NCBI GenBank assembly: GCA_016287245.1 | Contig: JAEEWG010000006.1 | Span: 62,001-126,000 of the forward strand | Source: Clostridia bacterium | GTDB lineage: Bacteria > Bacillota > Clostridia > Saccharofermentanales > Saccharofermentanaceae | Reading direction: 5' to 3' | DNA length: 64,000 bases | Shown: positions 7,611 through 17,211 of the stretch, one piece after another | Position numbering within the stretch: position 1 is the first letter of the stretch | Layout of the letters: each line of letters begins with the position of its first letter | Notes under the pieces: model-generated | The model's input: only the letters and a program-made list of their open reading frames with translations | What the model was told of the DNA's origin: nothing | Databases searched by the model: none | Position numbers and translations under genes: made by a program

Positions 7611-9971
7611 ATGAATATATTGTTTATCCGTTTGCTGAATCTAAGCATTGCAGCCACGTGGATCATACTCGCGGTGATTCTGATCCGTGCTTTTTCGAAA
7701 AAAGCACCGAAATGGTTTCCGTGTATTCTATGGGCTTTGGTCGGTATACGACTTATCTGCCCGGTTATGATCCAGAGTCCTTTCAGTCTGGTCCCGCGTG
7801 AAGAAGTAATTCCGGTAAATATCACTGCGGAAAAAGAGCCTGAAGCCGATACCGAAATGCCGGACATCGCTTACATAGCGGATTCGGAGTTTGGAAACGT
7901 GAATCATGAGAATACTGTCGTTTCTTCCGGAAATATTGTCAGAGAAGCAGCTCCGCAAACGATCCTTCCGGAATCAAACACGAAGACCGTTTCATCGGAA
8001 AGCAGAGGAATTACTCTGAAACAGATCATCACGATCGCTTCTTATGTTTGGGTCGGAGGCCTGGCTCTGATGCTGGGATATGCGCTTTTCAGTTATATCC
8101 GATTGAAGAGAAGTCTGACTGCGTGCATCCGTGTTAAAGATGGAGTGCTGGCATGTGATGAGGTGAAATCTCCTTTTATTCTCGGTGTCTTCCGACCGAA
8201 GATCTATGTGCCTTCGTCTATCAGAGAAGATTCTCTGAAGCATGTTCTTGCCCACGAGGAATCTCACATAAAGAGACATGACCACTGGTGGAAGCCGCTG
8301 GGATATCTGATCCTTTCCGTGTACTGGTTCCACCCCCTCTGCTGGGTCGCGTATGTGCTTCTTTGCCGTGATATCGAGATGGCCTGCGATGAGAAGGTCA
8401 TCCGTATGATGAAGAAGGAAGAAGCCGCATCTTACTCGCAGACACTTCTCGATCTGAGCACGCGGAAGACGGCGATTGCCGCCTGTCCGATCGCCTTTGG
8501 TGAAGTGGGAGTGAAGCAGCGTGTGAAAAATGTACTCAACTATAAAAAGCCGGGCTTCTGGGTCATTGTCGGAGTGATCGTCGTCAGTATAGCGGTATCG
8601 GTGCTTTTCCTGACGAAGCCGGTGAAGAAGACGGATGCAGGTAAGGATGTAACAGAGGCAAGTGAGGAAGAATCAGAGGAAGATCCTCTGGATTCTCAGA
8701 CAACGACACCTTCCATTTCCGATGAAAGCGATCCGTCAGATCCGTCTATTACGGAGGATAATTCTTCGGCGGATGAAACTGAAACAGCGGCTCCGCAGAA
8801 AGTATCAAAGGCGCTTCCGGGGTCCCGCGTGGCTTTCGTACCGGATTGTAATTATGTGTCAGTAAAGGCAATGGAAGAAGATGCCGTAAATGCCGATCAG
8901 TTGGCTCTTTCCCACAAGCGCAGTATGCCGATGTATCGCTTTGATACGAGAGAAGAGCTTGATGCTTTTGTTCAGAAACATTCCCAGGCAGGAAATCTGG
9001 ATAAGGGAGGTTACGGATACCCTTCCTTTACGGAGCTGACATCCGAAAGTGCCGGGTATGACAGTAAGTTTTTCGAGAAAAACTCGATCCTGGCGGTATA
9101 TAGGTTTATCGATAATCCGGACTATGAAGAGTATCTTTCGGGACAGACGATAGATGATCAAGGCGTTTATCAGCTCTCGGTCAGCCTGAAAGCATCGTGG
9201 CCGTTCGATGAAAGCAAGTATATTCAGGCAGCGCATATCCTTCTCTATGATGTCTCGGATGAAGAACTCGCGAAAGCTTCTTCCCTCGATGCGGTCGCAT
9301 GCTGGGATGACAACTACTATGCATATGTCATGATGCGTAACGCGAGGTTTGACATGGATCAGGAAATGCCTGAAGGAGAGACGATCCGTCTATATGATTT
9401 CGCTGAAATGGCCGGATTCGGCTATGAGCAGAAAAGCGACCTCCGATTCAACAGCATCAGCAACATTATGGAGAATCTTTGCAATGTTAATGAGAGCTGG
9501 TATATCCCGTGCAGACAAAAGATGTGGGATGAGTTCTATTTGATGTATCCGACGGAGGATAACTATCGTTTGTATCTGTTTTTCAATTATTCCACCAATG
9601 GATGCACCTCACCACTCGGATATGGACTGGTCGTCGGAAAGGTGCATACGTCCTCTGATTTTGCGGGCCTGAAAAAGGGAGATTCGATCGATGATGTAAT
9701 TAAGATCGATGATGTGGCTTCTCTCTACAAGGAGTATTTCCTGAAACAGGTCAACTACAATACGGACAGGGCGAAAGCTGAGGAAGATGATGGAAACAGC
9801 ATCTGCTCTCTGCATTATCTGGATGACGGTCTTGCGAAGATCGAATACACCATGGAAGAAGAAGGAAAGCTCATTATCAAGGATATAGAGTTTTATCAGA
9901 ATTACGTCATGGAGGATCAGGACGGCAATGAAGTGGATTATCAGATCTTTGATATTGATCTGCCGAAATAA
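7611..9971 (+). CDS. BlaR1-like M56 family membrane metallopeptidase sensor
   Basis: A 786-residue integral membrane protein. Four membrane segments lie in residues 1-270 and a fifth near 305-328. The cytosolic gluzincin motif is HVLAHEESH (H215, E216, H219), with the downstream glutamate in IEMACDE, as in BlaR1/MecR1 and other M56 peptidases. A Ser/Glu/Asp-rich linker (about 340-395) joins it to a roughly 390-residue extracellular C-terminal domain. This outer domain lacks the penicillin-binding SxxK...KTG layout of BlaR1, so the signal is probably not a beta-lactam bound as in BlaR1. A PDZ-like stretch occurs near its end (GKVHTSSDFAGLKKGDSID). It is encoded 5 bases after the BlaI-like repressor; activation would destroy or release that repressor. 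Confidence 0.85.
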   Translation: MNILFIRLLNLSIAATWIILAVILIRAFSKKAPKWFPCILWALVGIRLICPVMIQSPFSLVPREEVIPVNITAEKEPEADTEMPDIAYIADSEFGNVNHENTVVSSGNIVREAAPQTILPESNTKTVSSESRGITLKQIITIASYVWVGGLALMLGYALFSYIRLKRSLTACIRVKDGVLACDEVKSPFILGVFRPKIYVPSSIREDSLKHVLAHEESHIKRHDHWWKPLGYLILSVYWFHPLCWVAYVLLCRDIEMACDEKVIRMMKKEEAASYSQTLLDLSTRKTAIAACPIAFGEVGVKQRVKNVLNYKKPGFWVIVGVIVVSIAVSVLFLTKPVKKTDAGKDVTEASEEESEEDPLDSQTTTPSISDESDPSDPSITEDNSSADETETAAPQKVSKALPGSRVAFVPDCNYVSVKAMEEDAVNADQLALSHKRSMPMYRFDTREELDAFVQKHSQAGNLDKGGYGYPSFTELTSESAGYDSKFFEKNSILAVYRFIDNPDYEEYLSGQTIDDQGVYQLSVSLKASWPFDESKYIQAAHILLYDVSDEELAKASSLDAVACWDDNYYAYVMMRNARFDMDQEMPEGETIRLYDFAEMAGFGYEQKSDLRFNSISNIMENLCNVNESWYIPCRQKMWDEFYLMYPTEDNYRLYLFFNYSTNGCTSPLGYGLVVGKVHTSSDFAGLKKGDSIDDVIKIDDVASLYKEYFLKQVNYNTDRAKAEEDDGNSICSLHYLDDGLAKIEYTMEEEGKLIIKDIEFYQNYVMEDQDGNEVDYQIFDIDLPK

Positions 9972-10038
9972 AACAGCGTGAATCTACTATCTCGAACGGT
10001 CCTTCAGCAAGAGAACTGAAAATGCTTTTTGAAAAAGT

Positions 10039-10062
10039 GTCGCCCGCCGGGCGACCTTTTTT
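10039..10062 (+). terminator. Rho-independent terminator after the M56 sensor gene
   Basis: A 7-bp GC-rich stem (GTCGCCC and GGGCGAC) with a GCC loop, followed by a cytosine and a run of six T. Confidence 0.8.
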
Positions 10063-10177
10063 ATGTTCAAAACCTGTTTAATGGACTTGTAAGAAAGAGA
10101 TGCGGCCGCGCAAAAAAGAAAGAGAAAGCGGCGGCCGATGACGCAAAAATGCGACACAGGTTCAGGAGGAAAAGGAC

Positions 10178-10871
10178 ATGAAAAAGGAAATCAGAAACAA
10201 CATGGAAAAGAAAAGCGAAAAACTTGAAAGCGCAAAGAACAATCTCACCGAGATCGTTTTTATCCTCGACAGATCCGGATCGATGAGTGGTCTGGAGAGC
10301 GACACGATCGGGGGATTTAACTCCATGATCGATAAGCAGAAAAAAGAAGACGGCGAATGCTACGTGACCACAGTGCTTTTCGATTCGGTCGTTGAGACAC
10401 TGCATGACAGAGTGAAGCTGTCCGAGATCTCCAAGATGACGGATAAGGAGTATTTCGTCCGCGGCAGTACCGCACTTCTCGATGCGATCGGAACGACCAT
10501 TAAGCACATCAGCAATATCCATAAGTATGCAAGGGAAGAGGATGTGCCGGCCAATACGATCTTCGTGATCACGACGGACGGTATGGAGAACAGCAGCCGC
10601 GAGTATTCTTCCGACAAGGTCAAGAAGATGATCGAGAAGAAAAAAGGGCAAGGGCTGGGAGTTCATCTTTCTCGGTGCGAACATCGATGCGGTCGAGACG
10701 GCGAAATCTTTTGGTATCGCGAAGGAAAATGCGGTGAACTATCACTGCGATGCCAAGGGCACGGCGATCAACTTCGCATGTGTCGGAAAAGCCGTCAGCA
10801 GCGTGCGGGCCAAGGGCAAGATGGGCTGTGCCTGGCGCGAAGAGATCGACGAGGATTTCGCTTCCCGCTGA
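10178..10871 (+). pseudogene. von Willebrand factor A domain protein, interrupted by a +1 frameshift
   Basis: The start (ATG 10178, AGGAGG upstream) opens a vWA domain with the MIDAS motif D31-x-S33-x-S35 (VFILDRSGSMSG), the conserved Thr loop GSTALLDAIG and the TTDGMEN motif. Near 10640-10650, within A6G3, the frame is lost: the plus-one frame then continues the domain as WEFIFLGANIDAVETAKSFG and ends at a TGA at 10869-10871. The uncorrected frame runs on to 10924 as Arg/Cys/Gly-rich sequence of no recognisable kind. One extra base in the homopolymer explains everything, so this is either a recent inactivating mutation or an assembly error. The intact protein would be about 230 residues, soluble, of the family of small vWA proteins found in Clostridia; function unknown. 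Confidence 0.8.
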
Positions 10872-10989
10872 CAGGAAAAAGGTGCGGGGGCGGATGCTTA
10901 AGCCGCGGGGAAAGGTTCTTTTAAAGAAGAAAAAACTTTTCCCCCCGCATAAGTGACAACGAAGTAATTTTTTGTTGAGTATCTCTCCA

Positions 10990-10995
10990 TATAAT
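10990..10995 (+). promoter_or_regulatory. -10 box upstream of the first lipoprotein gene
   Basis: A consensus TATAAT, 43 bases before the lipoprotein start. No convincing -35 box is found at 16-18 bases. The preceding stretch 10905-10948 holds an imperfect inverted repeat (GCGGGGAAAG and CTTTTCCCCCCGC) without a T run. Confidence 0.45.
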
Positions 10996-11038
10996 GAAAT
11001 CAGAGGTTCATCTGAAATCATTATGTGGGGAGCATTCT

Positions 11039-13465
11039 ATGAAGAAAAATCTGCGAGGTTTTGTGGCGCTCTTTGTGTGCGCCGGCATTGTATTGTCATC
11101 AACAGCATGTGGAAAAAAGAAAGCGGGAAAAACCGCGAAAGTAGTATCGGAGAGCGATACGTACTATCGCGCGGAAAATACCGATCTGCCACTTCCGAAG
11201 TCAGAAGCGGGTCTTGAAGTAAAGACGGCGATCATCGGGAACTGCTATTGTTTAAAATCTGTGGTCGTGGCGGATTATGAGATCGAGTATCAGATGCCGA
11301 AGGATCTTGTCGACAGATATCAGAGTTACATGATGAACCCGATGTCTCTTTCTGATGAGGAAGCCGAGAAACTTCAGGAAGAGGCCGCTGCTTATGGCAA
11401 GTCAGGTCTGATCATCTATAATCTCGATGGAAGTACGAGATGCCAGATCCCGAGTAATTATCAGGATTTCGAAGCTGTAGCGAAAGTCCTGGAAACAGAA
11501 GACGGACGCTTGCTGGCACTTGTGGAAAAGTACGGACAGGCACCGGATTGGGAACTAAAGTATACCCTCGCAGAGATCAATTCCGATGGTTCTAAAAAAG
11601 AACTTTTTGACTTTGAAAACAGTAACGAGATGTTCCACGATATCGCTCCGTTGGAGAATGGCGGATATATCTGCACCGGTTATCAGCAGATCGTTGTTTT
11701 TGACAAAAACGGCAAAAAAGTCGCAAGTGACGCAAATAAGATCGACAATGCGGTTCTTCAGAACCTTTTCTGTCAGGATGGGCAATATTATGGTCTGTTC
11801 CAGGATATGAGTTCCCTTGAATCCAATGCCGCTTTCCTTAAAAAGTTTGATCTTCAGTCGGGAAAGATTACAGGGGACCCGATCAATATAGGAGACACGA
11901 ATCTGAAACAGGGAAATGACGGTGTGTATTATCTCGAAGGCAACGATGTGGAAAAGATCGATATCACGACCTGCCAGACGCAGAAAGTGCTTTTCTCGTG
12001 GAATAATGTGGATCTGAATAAAAAAACGATCGAATCCATTTACATCAAGTCCGAGGAAGAGATCTATATCGTCCAGACCAGAATGCTCGCGGGGGATCCA
12101 TATTTCTTCGAGTTCAAGGATCCGAAGATCAACCTGGTCAAACTTACAAAAGAAGAAAAGAATCCGCATGCGGGAAAGAGAATTATCGAGATCGCTTCCT
12201 CGCAGAACTATGCCATGATCCCGGATGTCCTTCTGGACCGTATCGTCGAATATAACCTGGATCCGGAAAAAAAGACGAGGATTGAGATCGTCGACTACAG
12301 CACGATGTCGACGCCTTTTCCTCCGGCCGGAACGGACAAGGATACCCTTATTTCGCAGACGGTAGATAAAGTCTATCTGGATATGCAAAACGGCGTCGGA
12401 CCGGACATCCTTCTAAACTTCGGTGAATTCAGCCAGTTCGATAACGAGAGGCTCCTCCTCGATCTCAACACCATGATCGACGGGGAGAACGGACTTAAGC
12501 GCGATGAGTATTTCGACAACGTTTTCCGCGCCTGTGAAAAGGATGGTCATCTTTATCAGATGCCGATCAATTTTATCGCTTCCGGAATGGTTTCTGATAA
12601 GAAGTATACCCAGGGAAAAACTTCCTGGAGCTATGACGATCTGCTTTCTGTGATCGCTTCGCTTCCGGAAAATGTATCCATGATCCCGGAAACAAACTGG
12701 GCCGATGTCCTTCAGGAACTTCTCTATTCTAACGGAAGATCTTTTATCGACTACGAGAAAAGAACCGTCCGCTTTGACGATCCCGAGTTCCTGAAGATCC
12801 TGGAAATCACGAAAAAGACCGGATCCCTTCGTAGCAGCGACGAGATCCTCGAGAGTAATATGGCGAATTATTATTCGGGAACGGATATCGGTATAGATCG
12901 TCTCAAACAGGGCATGACGGCTTCGTCGATCAGCCGGCTGATCCATATTCTTGAATTTGCCCAGTACGATGCATCATGCTCCGGCGGAGTCGATTATATC
13001 GGCACGCCCGGAAACGAAGTCGGAGGTCTTTCTGCCGAATATAATCTGAGTATCGGCATCTCGAAAAGTTCCTCGTATCAGAAAGAAGCATGGGACTTCA
13101 TCAGATACCTTCTCGATACGGACGCACAGGTGGAATGCGAGCACCTTCTGGACGGATTCCCGGTAAGAAGAGAAGCCTGTAAGAAGGTCCTTGAAGAGCA
13201 GGTGGGAAGATATGAAAAAGCAAAGGCAAATCCGACCGTCGGATATGCGCAGGAACTCCTTGAGAGCTATCCGGTGCTCAATGGTGAAACGGTTGAACGC
13301 GCGATGGCCATGCTGGAAAATATCCACACGGTGAAATCTTTTGACAAGACGGTATTCCTTCTGATAAAAGAAGAAGCAGAGGGATACGTAAGAGGCGACC
13401 GTTCCGCGGAAGACGTGGCGAAGAATATCCAGAACAGAACAGCCACGGTCGTGAAAGAGCGCTAA
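11039..13465 (+). CDS. Large lipoprotein with solute-binding-protein-like C-terminus (copy 1)
   Basis: An 808-residue surface lipoprotein. The signal peptide MKKNLRGFVALFVCAGIVL ends in the lipobox SSTAC. Residues about 40-370 are rich in repeated short beta elements resembling a propeller (for example GGYICTGYQQIVVFDKNGKK); from NPHAGKRIIEIA (residue 375) the rest looks like an extracellular solute-binding protein of the sugar-binder type (GPDILLNFGEF, LLLDLNTMIDG, YQMPINFIASGM, KEAWDFIRYLL). The ATG at 11039 follows GGGGAG; an earlier in-frame ATG at 10994 overlaps the -10 box. No ABC permease genes are nearby, so it may be a sensor or an orphan binder. The next gene is a paralog with the same architecture. 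Confidence 0.75.
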   Translation: MKKNLRGFVALFVCAGIVLSSTACGKKKAGKTAKVVSESDTYYRAENTDLPLPKSEAGLEVKTAIIGNCYCLKSVVVADYEIEYQMPKDLVDRYQSYMMNPMSLSDEEAEKLQEEAAAYGKSGLIIYNLDGSTRCQIPSNYQDFEAVAKVLETEDGRLLALVEKYGQAPDWELKYTLAEINSDGSKKELFDFENSNEMFHDIAPLENGGYICTGYQQIVVFDKNGKKVASDANKIDNAVLQNLFCQDGQYYGLFQDMSSLESNAAFLKKFDLQSGKITGDPINIGDTNLKQGNDGVYYLEGNDVEKIDITTCQTQKVLFSWNNVDLNKKTIESIYIKSEEEIYIVQTRMLAGDPYFFEFKDPKINLVKLTKEEKNPHAGKRIIEIASSQNYAMIPDVLLDRIVEYNLDPEKKTRIEIVDYSTMSTPFPPAGTDKDTLISQTVDKVYLDMQNGVGPDILLNFGEFSQFDNERLLLDLNTMIDGENGLKRDEYFDNVFRACEKDGHLYQMPINFIASGMVSDKKYTQGKTSWSYDDLLSVIASLPENVSMIPETNWADVLQELLYSNGRSFIDYEKRTVRFDDPEFLKILEITKKTGSLRSSDEILESNMANYYSGTDIGIDRLKQGMTASSISRLIHILEFAQYDASCSGGVDYIGTPGNEVGGLSAEYNLSIGISKSSSYQKEAWDFIRYLLDTDAQVECEHLLDGFPVRREACKKVLEEQVGRYEKAKANPTVGYAQELLESYPVLNGETVERAMAMLENIHTVKSFDKTVFLLIKEEAEGYVRGDRSAEDVAKNIQNRTATVVKER

Positions 13466-13555
13466 TGCGAAGAAATATAAAACATGACGGTCGGTTCTGG
13501 AGGGGCTGACCGCACGGCGGCTGCTTTCCGAGAGCAGTCAGTTAAGGGGTGTCGT

Positions 13556-15994
13556 ATGAAAAAGAGAAAAGAAGCGGCGTGGATCAGCGCTTTTCTGGCG
13601 GTATCGATGATCTTTTCGAGCGCGTGCGGGAAGAAGAAAAAGGATAGTGACGCTTCCGGATCGTCTGAGCTTGCTACCCGTGTGACGATGGATGCGGACA
13701 ACCCGAACAATAACGTGGACTACTCCGTTGATGTTGTCCATCCGGACGATCCATACTACGAGGTGGAGAAGAATGAACTGATCGTTCCCACGGATCCTTC
13801 GAGAAAAGTGGAACAGAATTTTGCGGGTGGATCTCCCGTCTTTGTCGGGGAATATATTGCCAAGGAATATAGCCGCAAGTATGTGTTTCCGCAGGATGTG
13901 CAGGCCGAATTATCTAAGCTCAAACTCCCGGATGATTACAATGAATATGCAAGGCTTGCCTCGGACTATTATGAGAACGGTCTGGCTATCTTTAATGCAT
14001 CCGGGGAGTATCAGTTTACGCTTTTGGTGGACAGTCTTGACTCCAACCCCGGCATGGCGTTTGAGACCAGAGACGGGAAGATCGGCATGCTCGAGCATAC
14101 ATTGAACAATAGTGGTTTTACGGCAGACATCCTTATGTTTAATGAAAAGGGCGAAATGATCAGCAAAGAACCTCTGAGCTATACAGAAAGATCGCTGTCT
14201 TCCTGGAACGGGAAATCAACGATCCTTCCTTCCGGGAATATCCTTCTTACCAATATGGGCGTGGTCCTCCTTGTGGATGGAAACGGAAAAGAACTCTGGT
14301 GCCTGTCTCCGGACGATCGATCTTCCATTCAAGACGGTTCCGTCCGCAACGCTTTTGTCATAGATGGGAAAATCTATCTCTTCTATGTTAACGACTTGAC
14401 TTATCCTGTGAAGCGTCGCATCCGACAGATCGATGAATCGACCGGAAAACCGATCGGCGATATGCTCGAAATCTCGGCGAAAGTGCCGGAAAAGATATTC
14501 CAGGGAGATGGTGCTGTCTTCGCCGTCGGAGCGAATGGCATCGTCAAGGTCGACCTTTTGACCGGCGATATGGAAGCCGTCATCAACTGGAATGAAACGG
14601 ATATCAACTGGTATAACCTGAAGACAGATACCTGCCAGATGATCTCAGAAGGGGAGCTTTGTTTTCTGGAGTACACCTACGACATAGACACGAGCGAAGA
14701 AGAGGTATTTGTAACGCACTTTGCACGGACGGCGACTAATCCTCATGCAGGGAAAACGCTTCTTCATTTAAGTGCCTATGGACTATACGAATCGAGTCTC
14801 ATCGATCTTCTGATCGAATACAACAAGCGTCCGGACGGTAAAGCCCGAGTCATGACATATGACACCAGTGACGATGTTGATGCCGCTATACCCGGGAATG
14901 CGGCAAATGCGGATATGGCATATAAAGTATTCCTGGAAATGAAGTCCGAAAAAGGACCGGATCTTCTTATGAACTTTACGGATTTCGGTGAGTTTGAAAA
15001 CAAAGAGGTGCTCTGTGATCTCAATCCTTATATAGACGGAAACGCCGGTATTGACAGAAGCAAGTACTTTGACAATATCTTCCGCGCGTTTGAGACGGAC
15101 GGCAAACTTTACCAGATGCCGATCGTTGTTCAGGGCCTTGGACTCATGGGCAATGCCGACATTTGCGGGGACCGTTACGGATGGACCTACTCGGAGTTCC
15201 ATACTATGTGCAGGCAGCTTCCGGAGGGGTCAACGGCGTTCTTTGACAAAACGGCCGAGGATTTTATGGTGGAGATGTTAAGCAGTGATATCTCCTACTA
15301 TGTGAACTATGCCGACTGTAAAGCAAAATTCAATTCGCAGGAATTCAAAGATCTTCTTGAGACCGCCAGACTCTGTGAAGTTTCGAGGAGCCGCCAGTCT
15401 TTCGGAGACGACTATGAATCGGATCCGGTGCTGGATGGACTGGCTGCGAAAAGCTGGGCGGTGGTTTCCTATCTCCTCGATGGTGCGGATAACGTGGCAA
15501 GGTACAAGAGAGTGAATTCCGGCAGGGTTTCTTATATGGGATTCCCTTCGGTCTCCGGATCGGGATTCGGGGCAATGGCCACTATGTCGATCGGTATATC
15601 CGCCTTCTCGAAACACCAGAATGAAGCCTGGGATTTTGTTGCTTATCTTCTGGAGAAGGAATCTCTCGTGAAACTGGGCAGCAAGTATGGTATTCCTGTC
15701 AGCCGGGCTGCGCTGGATGAAAAAATACAGACACAGATCGAGGCGATTGAGAAACAGAATCAGGATACACCGGACGATCCGGCCTACGGTGTGAAATATT
15801 CGATCGAAGACTCTGACGTCAGAAAGTATATCGGCATGGTCGAGCATATCAACAGAAAGATCGCGAATTATCCTGCGATCATAAATGTAGTCAAAGAAGA
15901 AGCGGCGGCATACTTTGCGGGACAAAAATCCGTGGATGATGTGGCCACGCTGATCCAGAACCGAGTGGAACTGATCTTGAAGGAAAGCCAGTAA
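13556..15994 (+). CDS. Large lipoprotein with solute-binding-protein-like C-terminus (copy 2)
   Basis: An 812-residue paralog of the preceding gene. Signal peptide MKKRKEAAWISAFLAVSMI with lipobox FSSAC; an N-terminal part (to about residue 394) with propeller-like strands (LLTNMGVVLLVDGNGKELW); then NPHAGKTLLHLSAYG and a solute-binding-like region (GPDLLMNFTDFGEF, LCDLNPYIDGNAG, YQMPIVVQGLGLMG, NEAWDFVAYLLE). The ATG at 13556 follows AAGGGGTG. The two copies share the framework but differ widely in sequence, so the duplication is not recent. They are probably co-transcribed, 90 bases apart. Ligand unknown. Confidence 0.75.
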   Translation: MKKRKEAAWISAFLAVSMIFSSACGKKKKDSDASGSSELATRVTMDADNPNNNVDYSVDVVHPDDPYYEVEKNELIVPTDPSRKVEQNFAGGSPVFVGEYIAKEYSRKYVFPQDVQAELSKLKLPDDYNEYARLASDYYENGLAIFNASGEYQFTLLVDSLDSNPGMAFETRDGKIGMLEHTLNNSGFTADILMFNEKGEMISKEPLSYTERSLSSWNGKSTILPSGNILLTNMGVVLLVDGNGKELWCLSPDDRSSIQDGSVRNAFVIDGKIYLFYVNDLTYPVKRRIRQIDESTGKPIGDMLEISAKVPEKIFQGDGAVFAVGANGIVKVDLLTGDMEAVINWNETDINWYNLKTDTCQMISEGELCFLEYTYDIDTSEEEVFVTHFARTATNPHAGKTLLHLSAYGLYESSLIDLLIEYNKRPDGKARVMTYDTSDDVDAAIPGNAANADMAYKVFLEMKSEKGPDLLMNFTDFGEFENKEVLCDLNPYIDGNAGIDRSKYFDNIFRAFETDGKLYQMPIVVQGLGLMGNADICGDRYGWTYSEFHTMCRQLPEGSTAFFDKTAEDFMVEMLSSDISYYVNYADCKAKFNSQEFKDLLETARLCEVSRSRQSFGDDYESDPVLDGLAAKSWAVVSYLLDGADNVARYKRVNSGRVSYMGFPSVSGSGFGAMATMSIGISAFSKHQNEAWDFVAYLLEKESLVKLGSKYGIPVSRAALDEKIQTQIEAIEKQNQDTPDDPAYGVKYSIEDSDVRKYIGMVEHINRKIANYPAIINVVKEEAAAYFAGQKSVDDVATLIQNRVELILKESQ

Positions 15995-16076
15995 TCGATA
16001 GTTTTTTCTTTTCGCTCACATTCCTTTTCGATTATCGGCTTTCCTGCGCGTTTTCGTAGGCGTTTGGACGCCTTCA

Positions 16077-16085
16077 TGCTATAAT
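16077..16085 (+). promoter_or_regulatory. Extended -10 promoter of the aromatic amino acid operon
   Basis: TGCTATAAT lies 32 bases before the tyrA start codon. No good -35 box is seen. No T-box, trp leader or other attenuator-like structure was recognised between it and tyrA. Confidence 0.6.
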
Positions 16086-16116
16086 AGACCTACTGTAAAA
16101 AAGGAAGGTATTTCGC

Positions 16117-17211
16117 ATGGGTGAGGAAACAAAGACCACCGGATTTAAGAAAGTCGGTATTGTGGGTCTTGGCCTGATCGGCGGGTCGCTGGCAAAGGCG
16201 ATTCGCGGAAGAACAGATGTCGGGGAGATCGTCGCGATCGATACGGACATGAAGGCCGGGGAACTGGCCGCTTCGGAAAGCGTTATCGCGGACTTTTCCA
16301 CGGACGATCTGAGTATCCTGAACGGCTGCGATCTCGTTATCCTCTGCGCGCCCATCGATGCCATCAAGAAGATGCAGCCGGAACTTAGAAAACTCGATAT
16401 CGGCCTGATCACCGATGTCGGTTCGGTAAAAGGTCCGGTCATGGAAGCGATCACTCTCCCGAATTTTGTCGGCGGCCACCCGATGGCCGGATCCGAACGT
16501 CACGGCTATGCCTGCGGAAGCGGTTCCCTTTTTGAGAATGCACTGTATGTGATCTGTGTTCCGGATTCTTCGGAAGTATCTGCGAAGAAACTGGACCAGT
16601 TCGAAGAGCTGATTCGCGCGATCGGTGCGATCCCGATGCGCATGACCGCGGAAGAACACGATAAGAGAGTGGCGGCTGTCTCCCATCTTCCGCATATCGT
16701 CGCCAGCAGTCTTTCGCTGCTTCTGGCCAATCTCGACGACGGCGCGATCTCCCGTATGGCGGCCGGCGGTTTTAGAGATATCACGCGTATCGCCTCCTCT
16801 GACCCGAAGCTCTGGGCGGGGATCACGGAGAATTCGAGAAAGGCACTTCTGCCTGTTCTTGAAGAATATATCGAACTTCTTTCGAAGTGGAGAGACTCCC
16901 TTCAGGAGAACGACAAAGCTGCTCTGGAGAAGCTTTTCATGCAGGGCGCATGCTACAGAGATCACCTCGATACGAACCTTAGAGGTGCGCTGGAAGCTTC
17001 TTCCATGCTGACCGTCTATGTCGACGATAAGCCGGGTGAGCTGGCCCGTATCACGGCCATCCTCGGAAAAGGAAATATCAACATCCGAAACATCAATATC
17101 CGCAACTTCAGGACTTACGACGGAGGTCAGGTGAGCCTCCTGCTCGGTACGGCGAAGGAAGCGGTCGAGGCCTATGCGCTTCTTAAGGAGGCCGGCTATG
17201 AGTGCGATTAA
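16117..17211 (+). CDS. tyrA: Prephenate dehydrogenase with C-terminal ACT domain
   Basis: A 364-residue enzyme that converts prephenate to 4-hydroxyphenylpyruvate with NAD+, the tyrosine branch step. The Rossmann motif is VGIVGLGLIGGSLAKAI (from about residue 13); the conserved HPMAGSERHGY segment contains the catalytic His region; AVSHLPHIVASSL follows in the helical domain. The C-terminus from about residue 296 (TVYVDDKPGELARITAIL) is an ACT domain, which in Bacillus-type enzymes confers feedback control by tyrosine or phenylalanine. The ATG is preceded by AAGGAAGG. It is the first gene of the operon and overlaps aroE-aroK by 14 bases. Confidence 0.93.
   Translation: MGEETKTTGFKKVGIVGLGLIGGSLAKAIRGRTDVGEIVAIDTDMKAGELAASESVIADFSTDDLSILNGCDLVILCAPIDAIKKMQPELRKLDIGLITDVGSVKGPVMEAITLPNFVGGHPMAGSERHGYACGSGSLFENALYVICVPDSSEVSAKKLDQFEELIRAIGAIPMRMTAEEHDKRVAAVSHLPHIVASSLSLLLANLDDGAISRMAAGGFRDITRIASSDPKLWAGITENSRKALLPVLEEYIELLSKWRDSLQENDKAALEKLFMQGACYRDHLDTNLRGALEASSMLTVYVDDKPGELARITAILGKGNINIRNINIRNFRTYDGGQVSLLLGTAKEAVEAYALLKEAGYECD

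Noticed and set aside
10636..10650. Programmed ribosomal frameshift in the vWA gene
   Set aside because: The needed shift is +1, while A-rich slippery heptamers drive -1 shifts; a single inserted base in the homopolymer is simpler.
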